Shown piece after piece: positions 29,139 through 36,969 of a stretch of 37,095 nucleotides of DNA. Source of the stretch: an uncultured Bacteroidia bacterium (GTDB lineage: Bacteria > Bacteroidota > Bacteroidia > JACCXN01). Both the position numbers and the translations under genes were made by a program. Position 1 is the stretch's first letter, and each line of letters starts with the position of its first letter. The notes beneath the pieces are model-generated. The model saw only the letters and a list, made by a program, of their open reading frames with translations. It did not search any database and was not told the origin of the DNA. The DNA lies in NCBI GenBank assembly GCA_937995645.1, contig CALKJP010000076.1, positions 1 through 37,095 on the forward strand. Direction: 5' to 3'.

Positions 29139-30617
29139 TTAGATCAGACTTTTTATCTCCTGCCAAATCCTAACCATGGCCCAAGTATCGAGCTTGCAAT
29201 ATGCTTCTAATTGTTCTTTTAATTCAAGTATTTTAAACATATCATTTTCTTGTTGCAGGCTTTCAAAAGCAATGCTTGCCAATTGCCCGTTACTAATTGG
29301 CAAGGCATCAAAATTTATATCCTTACAAAATGCCATAGCAACATTTTTTATGGAGGAAGAGCCTTTCATTTTAGGGTGATACAAATACATCTCTCTGAAT
29401 GGTACGGATAAATCAACTAAACGCGAAACAATTGCCTGTAATGCTTTTTCGTATTCTGGGAAAGTTTGTATTAATTGATTAATAACACCTCGCTCTGAGC
29501 TGATATCATAAACTAAAATACTGCCGCTGTTGCCACAGGTGCGAATGAGTGCTTCGGCAAAGGCTCTTCTTGGGTCTTCGCTTGTTTCTCCTAAAAATGA
29601 ATAATGAATAAAATCTGCTTTTTCACCCTCTTGTTGAAAAACCGAAAATTGAATGGGCAACTGTTGATAAGGGCTTGTGTTTTCGAATAAAGGCACAGCC
29701 GTCATCATAATTTCAAAGTCTATAAAATATAAAGGATAATGAATGCCGTTTAAGAATACTTTCAGTTTTTCGCGGTCAATTATAATTGTATTGTTTCGAG
29801 TTGCTTCTGCTTGCTTTTTAATAATTACATTTGGTAGCTCATTATCCGGCACATCTTCAATTTTTTTCCATCCTCTATTAAACCATTCAAATTGTTGTTG
29901 TTTGCTAAGTCCGTTAAATTCAAAAATTTCTGCATCTTGCAAAGCTTTCCAGCAGTACCCTTTAAAATCGCAGGTATATGGGTCGTAACAATGGGGACCG
30001 GGGCTAATGTCGGGAATACTTCTCTTTTCTAATGTTTTAAAAGCTTCTACAATAATTTGCTTAACTTCTTCTTGTTGTCTTAAAACTTCTTTTGTTACAT
30101 CGTTTATTTTAAAAAGTTCATGAACATTTATATTTCCCTTTCTAACATAAGCTGTGTTGATATTAGCTATGTAAATATTTTTAATGTCAATTCCGCTATT
30201 GCTTATAACAAAATATTGCAGTGCTGCATCTGAAATATAAGTTGGTGTTATTTTGGCCGAACTTTTTATTTCATAAGCATTCCAGCTACCATTTTCGTTT
30301 ACTAAAATGTCAAGTGCTGCTAAAATTCCTTTGTGCTGAAATGCTGCTTCGTAAATAACCTTAGTTCCCTTTTCAATTAAGTGTTTAGTTTTTACAACCG
30401 ATTCATGATAAAGCGAAACGTTTTGCGGAGATGCATCAACTCCATCCGGGAAAAGCTGTTGAGCTAATAAACCTACATTAATCCCACGGCTAAATCGAGC
30501 TTGTTGTTCTTTGCTTATCTTATCTCGAAGGTAAATATGATTTTTATAAAGATAAAGCGATTTTAAACATTGTTTAGCACGTATAAAAGTAGATTTGCTC
30601 AGGATATGCTTTTCCAT
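29139..30617 (-). CDS. DUF2779 protein, predicted dual nuclease (Cas4/RecB-like plus DEDD-like)
   Basis: Uncharacterised 492-residue cytoplasmic protein that I recognise as DUF2779. N-terminal half: C17 in AKQCLKS, D103 in AALDIL, E116-x-K118 in AYEIKSS, and a cysteine cluster C210, C216, C222 (PGPHCYDPYTCDFKGYCW). That pattern of one early and three late cysteines around a D...ExK core is what Cas4 and AddB-type iron-sulfur PD-(D/E)XK nucleases show. C-terminal half: D300-x-E302 in YFIDFE, Y370-D371...E375 in VYDISSE, and Y473...D477 in YCKLDT, resembling the Exo I, II and III motifs of DEDDy exonucleases. The nuclease reading is my inference; no activity is established. No cas genes are nearby. 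Divergent from aroB across 110 bp. Confidence 0.8.
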   Translation of the reverse strand: MEKHILSKSTFIRAKQCLKSLYLYKNHIYLRDKISKEQQARFSRGINVGLLAQQLFPDGVDASPQNVSLYHESVVKTKHLIEKGTKVIYEAAFQHKGILAALDILVNENGSWNAYEIKSSAKITPTYISDAALQYFVISNSGIDIKNIYIANINTAYVRKGNINVHELFKINDVTKEVLRQQEEVKQIIVEAFKTLEKRSIPDISPGPHCYDPYTCDFKGYCWKALQDAEIFEFNGLSKQQQFEWFNRGWKKIEDVPDNELPNVIIKKQAEATRNNTIIIDREKLKVFLNGIHYPLYFIDFEIMMTAVPLFENTSPYQQLPIQFSVFQQEGEKADFIHYSFLGETSEDPRRAFAEALIRTCGNSGSILVYDISSERGVINQLIQTFPEYEKALQAIVSRLVDLSVPFREMYLYHPKMKGSSSIKNVAMAFCKDINFDALPISNGQLASIAFESLQQENDMFKILELKEQLEAYCKLDTWAMVRIWQEIKSLI

Positions 30618-30727
30618 TAATGCAAACCTATTAATATTTTTATTAAATAGACAGGTATTAAATTTTAAATACGTATAAAGTTGATAATTTTATAATTTAG
30701 AGCAAAAATGTAATTTTAAATTAATTC

Positions 30728-31801
30728 ATGCAACAAATTAATTCTTATAAATCTACCGTATTTATTGGCGATGATACCTTTATTTATTTACAAGAAATTC
30801 TTGAAAAACAATTTGCAGATAGTTCAATTGTTTTTGTTTTGGTTGATTCGAATACCTTAAATCATTGTTTACCTGTATTAATTAATAATGTCCCCTTTTT
30901 GGCGAATGCTGAAATTTTAGAAGTTGAAAGCGGTGAAGCATCAAAATCGTTTGAAATACTTGCAGGTTTAATTGAAGCTATGTCAGCTATGAATGCCGAC
31001 AGAAAAGCATTGTTAATTAATTTGGGAGGTGGTGTAATATGCGATTTAGGTGGTATGCTGGCTTCGCTCTACAAAAGAGGAATAAATTATATTAATGTTC
31101 CAACATCGTTGTTGGCAATGGCTGATGCTTCGGTAGGAGGTAAGGTTGCTGTTAATGTGGCTAATATTAAAAACATTGCCGGTGTTTTTAATCCTCCATC
31201 GTTTGTATTTGTAAATCCGGTTTTTCTTCAAACTTTAAATGAGCAGGAATGGCTTTCGGGTTATGCAGAAATTTTAAAACATGCCTTAATACAAAGTAAG
31301 GAACATTGGGAAAAACTTAAGAGCAAGAATTTATTTTTAACAGATAATTGGTCGGATGTTTTATTTCATTCCATTAGTATAAAAAATAATATTGTACTAA
31401 ATGACCCATTTGAAAATAACGAGCGTAAGCTTTTAAATCTTGGGCATACCATAGGTCACGGTATCGAAAGTTTTATGATAGAAAACAATCTTTATGTTTC
31501 GCACGGTGAAGCTGTTGCGGCCGGAATTTTAATTGAATCCTACATTAGTTTAAAACAAGGTTTTTTAAACGAAAACGATTTTAGTTCCATTAAAGAAGTG
31601 ATACAGAAATATTTTGAAAAGCTCAATTTTAAAGTTCAAAATACTGATTCAATTATAGCTTATTTATATAATGATAAAAAGAATGAGGGAGATGCCATCT
31701 CATTTGTATTACTTTCTGAAATTGGAAATGCTCATATAAACAAATCGGCTTCTATTAATGAGATAAAAGCCGCCATAGAATTTTATGTAAATCTAAATTA
31801 A
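30728..31801 (+). CDS. aroB: 3-dehydroquinate synthase
   Basis: Second step of the shikimate pathway, converting DAHP to 3-dehydroquinate with NAD+ and a divalent metal. It has 357 residues, normal length. NAD-binding loop LGGGVICDLGGMLASLYKRG near 99-118; then NVPTSLLAMADASVGGKVAV at 123-142. Metal ligands are E181 (SGYAEILKHAL), one of the histidines in LGHTIGHGIE (H240/H244) and H259 (VSHGEAVAAG). No other aro genes are present in the window. Its stop overlaps the stop of the opposing MORN-like gene by four bases. Confidence 0.97.
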   Translation: MQQINSYKSTVFIGDDTFIYLQEILEKQFADSSIVFVLVDSNTLNHCLPVLINNVPFLANAEILEVESGEASKSFEILAGLIEAMSAMNADRKALLINLGGGVICDLGGMLASLYKRGINYINVPTSLLAMADASVGGKVAVNVANIKNIAGVFNPPSFVFVNPVFLQTLNEQEWLSGYAEILKHALIQSKEHWEKLKSKNLFLTDNWSDVLFHSISIKNNIVLNDPFENNERKLLNLGHTIGHGIESFMIENNLYVSHGEAVAAGILIESYISLKQGFLNENDFSSIKEVIQKYFEKLNFKVQNTDSIIAYLYNDKKNEGDAISFVLLSEIGNAHINKSASINEIKAAIEFYVNLN

Positions 31802-32268
31802 TATTTTTGTTCCTGAGCAATTGCTCCTTTATCATCATACATGATCCATGTGCCTGTTTTTTGACCTTTGTTGTATGAAAATTCATAACGTTTTGTACCG
31901 TTTTCATCCCATACCATCCAAGTGCTGTCTTTTAAACCATGGTGATAATATGCCACAGCTGTTTTATTACCTTTTTCATCATAAGTAACCCATTCTCCAT
32001 GCTTAAGGCCATTATTAAAATTTCTGATTTCTTTTACTTTGCCGTTTTCAAAATAAATTGTACTGGTACCGTGAGGTAATCCTTTAGTAAAATTATATTC
32101 TGCTTTAAGTGCGCCGCTTGGATATTTTTCTTTTATTGCCCCGTCACATAAAATATGAGAATCGGTATAAAATAAATTGTTTTTTTCTATCAAAAATGAC
32201 TTTTCTTGCGCTGTAGCTGAGAATATTATTAGGCTTAATCCTATTCCTGTAATAATTCGTTTTATCAT
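31798..32268 (-). CDS. Exported MORN-like repeat protein (YwqK family)
   Basis: 156 residues with an N-terminal signal peptide (MIKRIITGIGLSLIIFSATA). The rest is made of about four 24-residue repeats built on the pattern ENGxxxxxxxFxxGxxHGxWxxYD, for example ENGKVKEIRNFNNGLKHGEW from residue 75 and ENGTKRYEFSYNKGQKTGTW from 122. This is the MORN-like repeat often labelled YwqK antitoxin in databases. Nothing beside it looks like a toxin and it is exported, so that label is not used here. The function is unknown; a surface or periplasmic scaffold is only a guess. The final TAA shares the palindrome TTAA with the aroB stop. Confidence 0.82.
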   Translation of the reverse strand: MIKRIITGIGLSLIIFSATAQEKSFLIEKNNLFYTDSHILCDGAIKEKYPSGALKAEYNFTKGLPHGTSTIYFENGKVKEIRNFNNGLKHGEWVTYDEKGNKTAVAYYHHGLKDSTWMVWDENGTKRYEFSYNKGQKTGTWIMYDDKGAIAQEQKY

Positions 32269-32312
32269 AATGCATCCTCCGATTTTTTATTTTATTTTCT
32301 TTAAAACGTTAA

Positions 32313-32320
32313 CAAATATA
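32313..32320 (-). promoter_or_regulatory. Possible -7 box for the MORN-like gene
   Basis: The minus strand reads TATATTTG, an exact TAnnTTTG match, 44 bp upstream of the ATG. No clear TTG is seen at the -33 distance. Confidence 0.4.
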
Positions 32321-32401
32321 TAATAGTTACATAATATTAGCTTAATATTTAGAAAATTTAATATTTACAATAAATTAACATTGGGTAAGATTTAACTCAA
32401 T

Positions 32402-32431
32402 AAAAAAGCCTCCCTTATGGGAGGCCTTTTT
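32402..32431 (-). terminator. Intrinsic terminator, probably bidirectional
   Basis: GCCTCCC at 32408-32414 pairs with GGGAGGC at 32419-32425 around a TTAT loop. Six A on the left make a T tract for the minus strand, 21 bp after the stop of the Cys-rich gene; five T on the right would serve the plus strand too. It separates the Cys-rich gene from the MORN-like gene. Confidence 0.8.
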
Positions 32432-32452
32432 ACGGAATGAGATAACAAAATA

Positions 32453-32749
32453 TTATTTTGCTTCAGCAGCTTTTGCTTTGCAGCAAGATTTCATTTCTCC
32501 TTCTGATTTACCTGCACATGATTTTGCTTCAGCACCTTCGGTTTTACCTGCACATGATTTTGCTTCAGCACCTTCGGTTTTACCTGCACATGCTTTTGTT
32601 TCAGATGCATGACATTCTTTTTTCTTTTTCTTTTTTTCTTTTTCTTTAACTACAACAGCAGCTTTTTCAGAAGCAAAAGCAGAAGTTATGGTAGTTGTGC
32701 CTACAAAAGCGGCAAGTGCAATCAATAAAAAAACTTTTTTCATAGACAT
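32453..32749 (-). CDS. Small secreted Lys/Cys-rich repeat protein
   Basis: 98 residues, not assigned to a family. A signal peptide (MSMKKVFLLIALAAFVGTTT, continuing to about residue 27) is followed by a run of lysines (KEKEKKKKKKEC) and then a 12-residue repeat TEGAEAKSCAGK present about two and a half times, ending SCCKAKAAEAK. There are six cysteines, all in the mature part, so metal binding or disulfides are possible but unproven. The start has a -7 box about 30 bp upstream and the stop is followed by a terminator, so it looks like a real monocistronic gene. An opposite-strand frame over the repeats is a shadow of it. Confidence 0.7.
   Translation of the reverse strand: MSMKKVFLLIALAAFVGTTTITSAFASEKAAVVVKEKEKKKKKKECHASETKACAGKTEGAEAKSCAGKTEGAEAKSCAGKSEGEMKSCCKAKAAEAK
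32507..32597. repeat. 36-bp tandem repeat inside the Cys-rich gene
   Basis: Two identical 36-bp copies, 32507-32542 and 32543-32578, each starting TTTACCTGCACATGATTTTG, are followed by a partial third from 32579 that diverges after about 14 bases. The period is twelve codons, so copy-number change would lengthen or shorten the protein without breaking the frame. Confidence 0.85.
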
Positions 32750-32778
32750 ATTTTTATTTTAGGTTAAACTTAATATTA

Positions 32779-32786
32779 CAAATATA
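32779..32786 (-). promoter_or_regulatory. Possible -7 box for the Cys-rich gene
   Basis: The minus strand reads TATATTTG 29 bp upstream of the ATG at 32749, the same octamer as ahead of the MORN-like gene. A leader of about 20-25 nt would result. The -33 element is not convincing. Confidence 0.42.
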
Positions 32787-32844
32787 AAAAAAATTATGCT
32801 GTAATATGTGATGGAAGTTACCAAAATTGTCATTTTAACACTTA

Positions 32845-34980
32845 TTAACGGATAAAATCAGTTGTAAATGCCCCTTTGTCTCTTACAGGATATACTTTAA
32901 TGCCAAGGTTTATGGCTTCTTTTAGCCAGTTATCGGTTTGGTAATTAGAATTTGAGCTATCTATAATAATAGTTTTAAATTTTAAGTATTTTGTAATCTC
33001 ACTTAGCTTTACTTTTGTATTGTTTGATAATATTATAAAATCAATGTCTATTTTCTTAGAAGGTATATCTTTTAACAAGGATTTATCATTTAAAAAAAAT
33101 ATTCTGGTATTGTAAAACGAAATAAAATTTTGCCTTACAAATAGTCGGGTGTTATTTATGGTATAAAGTGTTTTAAGATTAATGGATTTATATAATTCTT
33201 TTACAGAAACTACTTTTTCTTTGTCGAGTCCGGCTTTAATCCAGTTGTTTTTTAGATGAAATGTTAATTTGTTTTCATCTTTCATCAGTCTTAAGTCGGT
33301 AAACAAAATATTTTCGCTTCCATCAATAAAATTAAAAGCCGAAATACCGGGTATATTATACACTATAAATGATTTTTGAATTTTTTGTTGTGATTTTTCG
33401 TAAGCATTATAGCTTAATAAAACTATTATGCACAACAACGATGCAAATAAATACCTTTTATGTTTATCGGTTAAATAAAGCGTTATAAGAGTAATAATAA
33501 GATAGATTAAAATTGTTTCTGCTACGGTAATGTAAATGCCTTCGGTAATAGAGTAGGGAAGCTTTTCAAAATAATTTACACTATAATTTAATGCAAATAA
33601 AAGTTTATCGGTAACTAATGCTGCATATTTGGCCAACAAAGGAAAAGGCGAAAGTACAAACATTAAAATGCCTGTATGTATGATTAAAGATGCCAAAGGA
33701 ATTACAACTAAATTCGATAACAGAAAGTAATTCGGAAATTGATGAAAATACAATAATCCCAATGGGAATGTACTTATTTGTGCAGCAATAGATACGGTGG
33801 TTAATTGCCAGATTTTATCCAGCCATTTATTTTTTACTTCTATTAAATCATAAAATCCTTTTTGAAAAGAAACAATGCCTATTACTGCAAGATAGGAGAG
33901 TTGAAATCCAACCTCAGTAATCATGTATGGATTGATTAAAAGCAGGAGAATGGCTGATGCTGCTAAAGTATTATAAATATTGGTGTTTCTATTAAAGGCT
34001 TTACCAATAGCAACAAAACTGAACATGGTAGATGCTCTTAAAACAGATGGTGACAAACCTGTAATAAAAGCAAATGCCCATAAAAAAAGAAGTACAATAA
34101 TTGTTTTAAAAATTACACCGTGTTTTATTTTATCTAAAAAGAAAAATGCAGAACTTATTATCACATAAATTATTCCAACGTGTAAACCCGAAACAGCTAA
34201 AACATGCATAGCTCCCGAGCTTGAATAAGCTCTTACAACAGATGCATCCAATTTGTCTTTATATCCTACTATTAATGCTGATAGTACAGCAGCTTCATTT
34301 CCTGTAATATTATTTTGCTCAATAATTGAAAGTAATTTGTCTCTCCATGATTCGGCTATTCTTTTTAAATTGTAATCATTGCCATTGTTTACTTTTTGCC
34401 ATTTTCCGCTTTTTAAATAAGATTGACGATAAATTAAATGAAATGCAAGATATTGTTTGTAATTAAATTCTGATGGATTTTGAGGTCCCTTTATTTCTTT
34501 AAAGTCGGGTTCGAAAATTATTCTGTCGCCCGTTTTTAAAAGAATTAAGGAACTGTCTTTTTGAAAATAAATTAAAGTTTTTCCACTTGTAGAATGCCAT
34601 TGGTTATTGTTTTTAATGGCTAAAATATTTATTACTGCTTTAGCTGTGTTACCTTTATATGAAAGCGGTTCAACTATTTCGCCATAGGCTAATCCAAATT
34701 CAGGTATTTTAGTAAAATGCTGATCGTGAAAATGAGAAGTTTTTATGATAGTTAAGCTATAGCCAGCGCTTATAAAAAAGAGAAAAATGATTAATCCATA
34801 AAATGATTGATACTTATAAGCTTTATCCAGTTTTTTTATAAAAATAATAATGGCAATTATTAAAAAAAGAGATACCGGTAGTACAATGTTTAACCAATGA
34901 TGAAAAGGGAAATATATACCGAGTAAAATGCCCGTTATTAAAGGTAAAATAACACGAAGCAAGGGGGCTTGCTTAAGCAT
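32845..34980 (-). CDS. comEC: ComEC/Rec2 family competence channel protein
   Basis: Inner-membrane protein that in competent bacteria passes single-stranded DNA into the cytoplasm. It has 711 residues. The N-terminal membrane pair (about 8-78) and an OB-like periplasmic DUF4131 region lead to the competence domain with its hallmark HVLAVSGLHVG at 259-269 and about eight further hydrophobic helices to about 535. The C-terminal part from about 540 sits where others have a metallo-beta-lactamase-like domain, but the SHxDxDH signature is absent; the aligned place reads FIILSNNTKVKLSE. The gene follows the SanA-like gene by two bases. Confidence 0.9.
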   Translation of the reverse strand: MLKQAPLLRVILPLITGILLGIYFPFHHWLNIVLPVSLFLIIAIIIFIKKLDKAYKYQSFYGLIIFLFFISAGYSLTIIKTSHFHDQHFTKIPEFGLAYGEIVEPLSYKGNTAKAVINILAIKNNNQWHSTSGKTLIYFQKDSSLILLKTGDRIIFEPDFKEIKGPQNPSEFNYKQYLAFHLIYRQSYLKSGKWQKVNNGNDYNLKRIAESWRDKLLSIIEQNNITGNEAAVLSALIVGYKDKLDASVVRAYSSSGAMHVLAVSGLHVGIIYVIISSAFFFLDKIKHGVIFKTIIVLLFLWAFAFITGLSPSVLRASTMFSFVAIGKAFNRNTNIYNTLAASAILLLLINPYMITEVGFQLSYLAVIGIVSFQKGFYDLIEVKNKWLDKIWQLTTVSIAAQISTFPLGLLYFHQFPNYFLLSNLVVIPLASLIIHTGILMFVLSPFPLLAKYAALVTDKLLFALNYSVNYFEKLPYSITEGIYITVAETILIYLIITLITLYLTDKHKRYLFASLLCIIVLLSYNAYEKSQQKIQKSFIVYNIPGISAFNFIDGSENILFTDLRLMKDENKLTFHLKNNWIKAGLDKEKVVSVKELYKSINLKTLYTINNTRLFVRQNFISFYNTRIFFLNDKSLLKDIPSKKIDIDFIILSNNTKVKLSEITKYLKFKTIIIDSSNSNYQTDNWLKEAINLGIKVYPVRDKGAFTTDFIR

Positions 34981-34982
34981 GT

Positions 34983-35654
34983 TTAATCAATTTTAATTTC
35001 AATTGGTTCGCCAAGAAATTTGGGAGAGGCATGTAAAATATATACATCAATAACAGCTAAAAATTTTGCAAAATATTCTCTAATATAGGTGTATAATCCA
35101 TATTGCTGGGGAGCGTCTTCGGCAACAAATCCTATGGCATCCATATTGTTTTTTCTTGCTATAAATAATGCTCTTTCTAAATGAAAACGTTGTGAAACTA
35201 TGGTTACTTTACTTTGTCCGAACACTTTTTTACAGCGAACCACCGAGTCAAGTGTTCTAAATCCTGCAAAATCTAATGTGATGCAAGAGTCAGGAATCTG
35301 ATTGGCTATTAGCGCTCTTTTCATATCTCTGGGTTCATTATAACTTATTTCTTTATTATCGCCACTTACAATAATGTGCTTTATTTTTCCTGAATGAAAT
35401 AAAGCGGTAACTGCTTCTATTCTGTATTTGAAAAATAAATTGGTATTTCCTTTTTTGTTGTATTTACTTGTTCCTAAAAGTAAGGCTACATCGTTATAGG
35501 GCACATTTTCTAATTTATCATATAATCTTGTGTTGGCTGTTTGAACTACCCAAATATTAGTCCATACTATAATAGATAAAAAAAATACAGCTATAACGGA
35601 TAGCGTCAGAACTATTTTTTCTTTTTTGGAGATATGTTTTTTGTTTAAATTCAA
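34983..35654 (-). CDS. SanA/YdcF family (DUF218) membrane protein
   Basis: 223 residues with one N-terminal membrane helix (about 14-35, VLTLSVIAVFFLSIIVWTNI) and a periplasmic DUF218 domain. Family marks are VALLLGTSKYNKKGNTNLFF, the GKIKHIIVSGDN strand, the NEPRDMKRAL helix and VTIVSQRFHLERALFIARKN. SanA in E. coli affects envelope permeability to vancomycin; the biochemical role of the family is unsettled. It lies between the MFS gene (9 bp) and comEC (2 bp), so they are likely co-transcribed, though no functional link is evident. Confidence 0.88.
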   Translation of the reverse strand: MNLNKKHISKKEKIVLTLSVIAVFFLSIIVWTNIWVVQTANTRLYDKLENVPYNDVALLLGTSKYNKKGNTNLFFKYRIEAVTALFHSGKIKHIIVSGDNKEISYNEPRDMKRALIANQIPDSCITLDFAGFRTLDSVVRCKKVFGQSKVTIVSQRFHLERALFIARKNNMDAIGFVAEDAPQQYGLYTYIREYFAKFLAVIDVYILHASPKFLGEPIEIKID

Positions 35655-35663
35655 TTTTTAAAA

Positions 35664-36950
35664 TTACATGGTTTCCAGATAGTTTAAATCCTTGGCAAAA
35701 GTTTCTTTGCTGCGATAGTTTGCCCATACGGCCAATGTAACACATATTAATCCAACAAATAAGGCACTATATATATTGCTTGCTAAAATAGCTGTAAAAA
35801 AGCCAAATAAGCCGGTAATGATAGGTACAGATCCTCTTACAAAATTTGGGACGGTATTGGTAACTGTTGATCTAATATTAGTTCCAAATTGTTCTGATGC
35901 AATGGTTACAAATATGGCCCAGTATCCACTAGCTGTTCCTAATAAAAATGAAACGAAATAATAGTGTTCTGCACTTGAACCTTTCATTACAAATAAAAAG
36001 TAAAACATCAATATTGTTGTAAAAATTAAATATAAATACACCACTTTTTTTCTGCTTCTTAATAATTGACTTAATATTCCACTTATAAGGTCGCCAAAGG
36101 ATAATCCCAAATAAGCAAACATTAAAGCTTTGCCATTAATTACTTGTCCTTTTATTTGTAAATCAACGGCAAAAAGTTCCTGCGAGTTGGCTACTAACAA
36201 GCCAATAATGTACCAAATCGGAACTCCAATTAAAATGCAGTTTAAATATTTGAAAAAACGCTCTTTATTGTTGAATAAAATTCTAATATCTCCGCGGCTT
36301 ATTTCTTTATCCTGCATGCTTTTAAACATACCTGATTCTATCGTTCCTACTCGTAAAAGTAAAAGTAGCAATCCAAGAACTCCTCCAATTATATAGGCTA
36401 CCTGCCAATTTGCAAATGGTGTTCCGAATATTGAACCTAACCATTTTCCAACAATATGCCCTTCTGCTCCAACCATTGCCGCCACAACAGCTCCAAGTGC
36501 TCCAAATGTTACAATAATCATGGTGCCATATCCTCTATTTTCCTTGCTCATGGTTTCGGCAACCAAGGTTATACCCGCGCCTAATTCGCCCGCTAATCCA
36601 ATACCGGCAATTATTCTAACGATAGCGTAAGTGCTAACGTCTGTTACAAATGCGTTGGCTATATTTGCGACAGAATATAGCATAATAGAGCCAAAAAGTA
36701 CAGAAAGTCTTCCTCTTTTATCTCCCCAAATTCCCCATAAAATACCGCCAATAAGCATTCCCGTCATTTGCATATTGAAAAGGAAAATTCCGGTATTTTT
36801 TCTCTCACTTGCATCCGTGAATGTCATTATTTGTTCCAAACTTTCTTTTTTTACAACATTAAAAAGAATCAAATCATAAATGTCAACAAAATAGCCTAAT
36901 GCTGCTACAATAATTATAAGAACGTGGGGATACTTCTTAAAATAAGACAT
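35664..36950 (-). CDS. Major facilitator superfamily transporter
   Basis: Secondary transporter of 428 residues with about twelve hydrophobic helices. The MFS motif A between helices 2 and 3 is clear: GIWGDKRGR at 73-81. An acidic first helix (GYFVDIYDLILFNVV) and RIIAGIGLAGELGAGITLV in helix 4 resemble the metabolite:H+ symporter branch. The substrate cannot be told from sequence. The ATG at 36950 lies 19 bp after the ubiA stop, so the four minus-strand genes here look like one transcription unit. Confidence 0.88.
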   Translation of the reverse strand: MSYFKKYPHVLIIIVAALGYFVDIYDLILFNVVKKESLEQIMTFTDASERKNTGIFLFNMQMTGMLIGGILWGIWGDKRGRLSVLFGSIMLYSVANIANAFVTDVSTYAIVRIIAGIGLAGELGAGITLVAETMSKENRGYGTMIIVTFGALGAVVAAMVGAEGHIVGKWLGSIFGTPFANWQVAYIIGGVLGLLLLLLRVGTIESGMFKSMQDKEISRGDIRILFNNKERFFKYLNCILIGVPIWYIIGLLVANSQELFAVDLQIKGQVINGKALMFAYLGLSFGDLISGILSQLLRSRKKVVYLYLIFTTILMFYFLFVMKGSSAEHYYFVSFLLGTASGYWAIFVTIASEQFGTNIRSTVTNTVPNFVRGSVPIITGLFGFFTAILASNIYSALFVGLICVTLAVWANYRSKETFAKDLNYLETM

Positions 36951-36969
36951 TGTTTAATTTTTTAAAACT

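Noticed and set aside
29139-30617. A Cas4 gene marking a CRISPR system
   Set aside because: The cysteine and ExK pattern resembles Cas4, but length and C-terminal half fit DUF2779, and there are no cas genes or arrays in the window.
30623-30630. TAGGTTTG on the minus strand as promoter of the DUF2779 gene
   Set aside because: The box is only five bases from the start codon, so transcription would begin at or after the ATG; no -33 element is present.
31798-32268. Antitoxin of a toxin-antitoxin pair (YwqK label)
   Set aside because: The protein has a signal peptide and MORN-like repeats, and neither neighbour looks like a toxin.
32507-32597. CRISPR-like short direct repeats
   Set aside because: Copies are contiguous without spacers and keep a coding frame with a period of 36 bp.
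32458-32649. Plus-strand frame with repeated HMILLQHLRFYL units
   Set aside because: It is the complement of the 36-bp repeats in the Cys-rich gene; the minus frame has a signal peptide, promoter box and terminator, this one has none.
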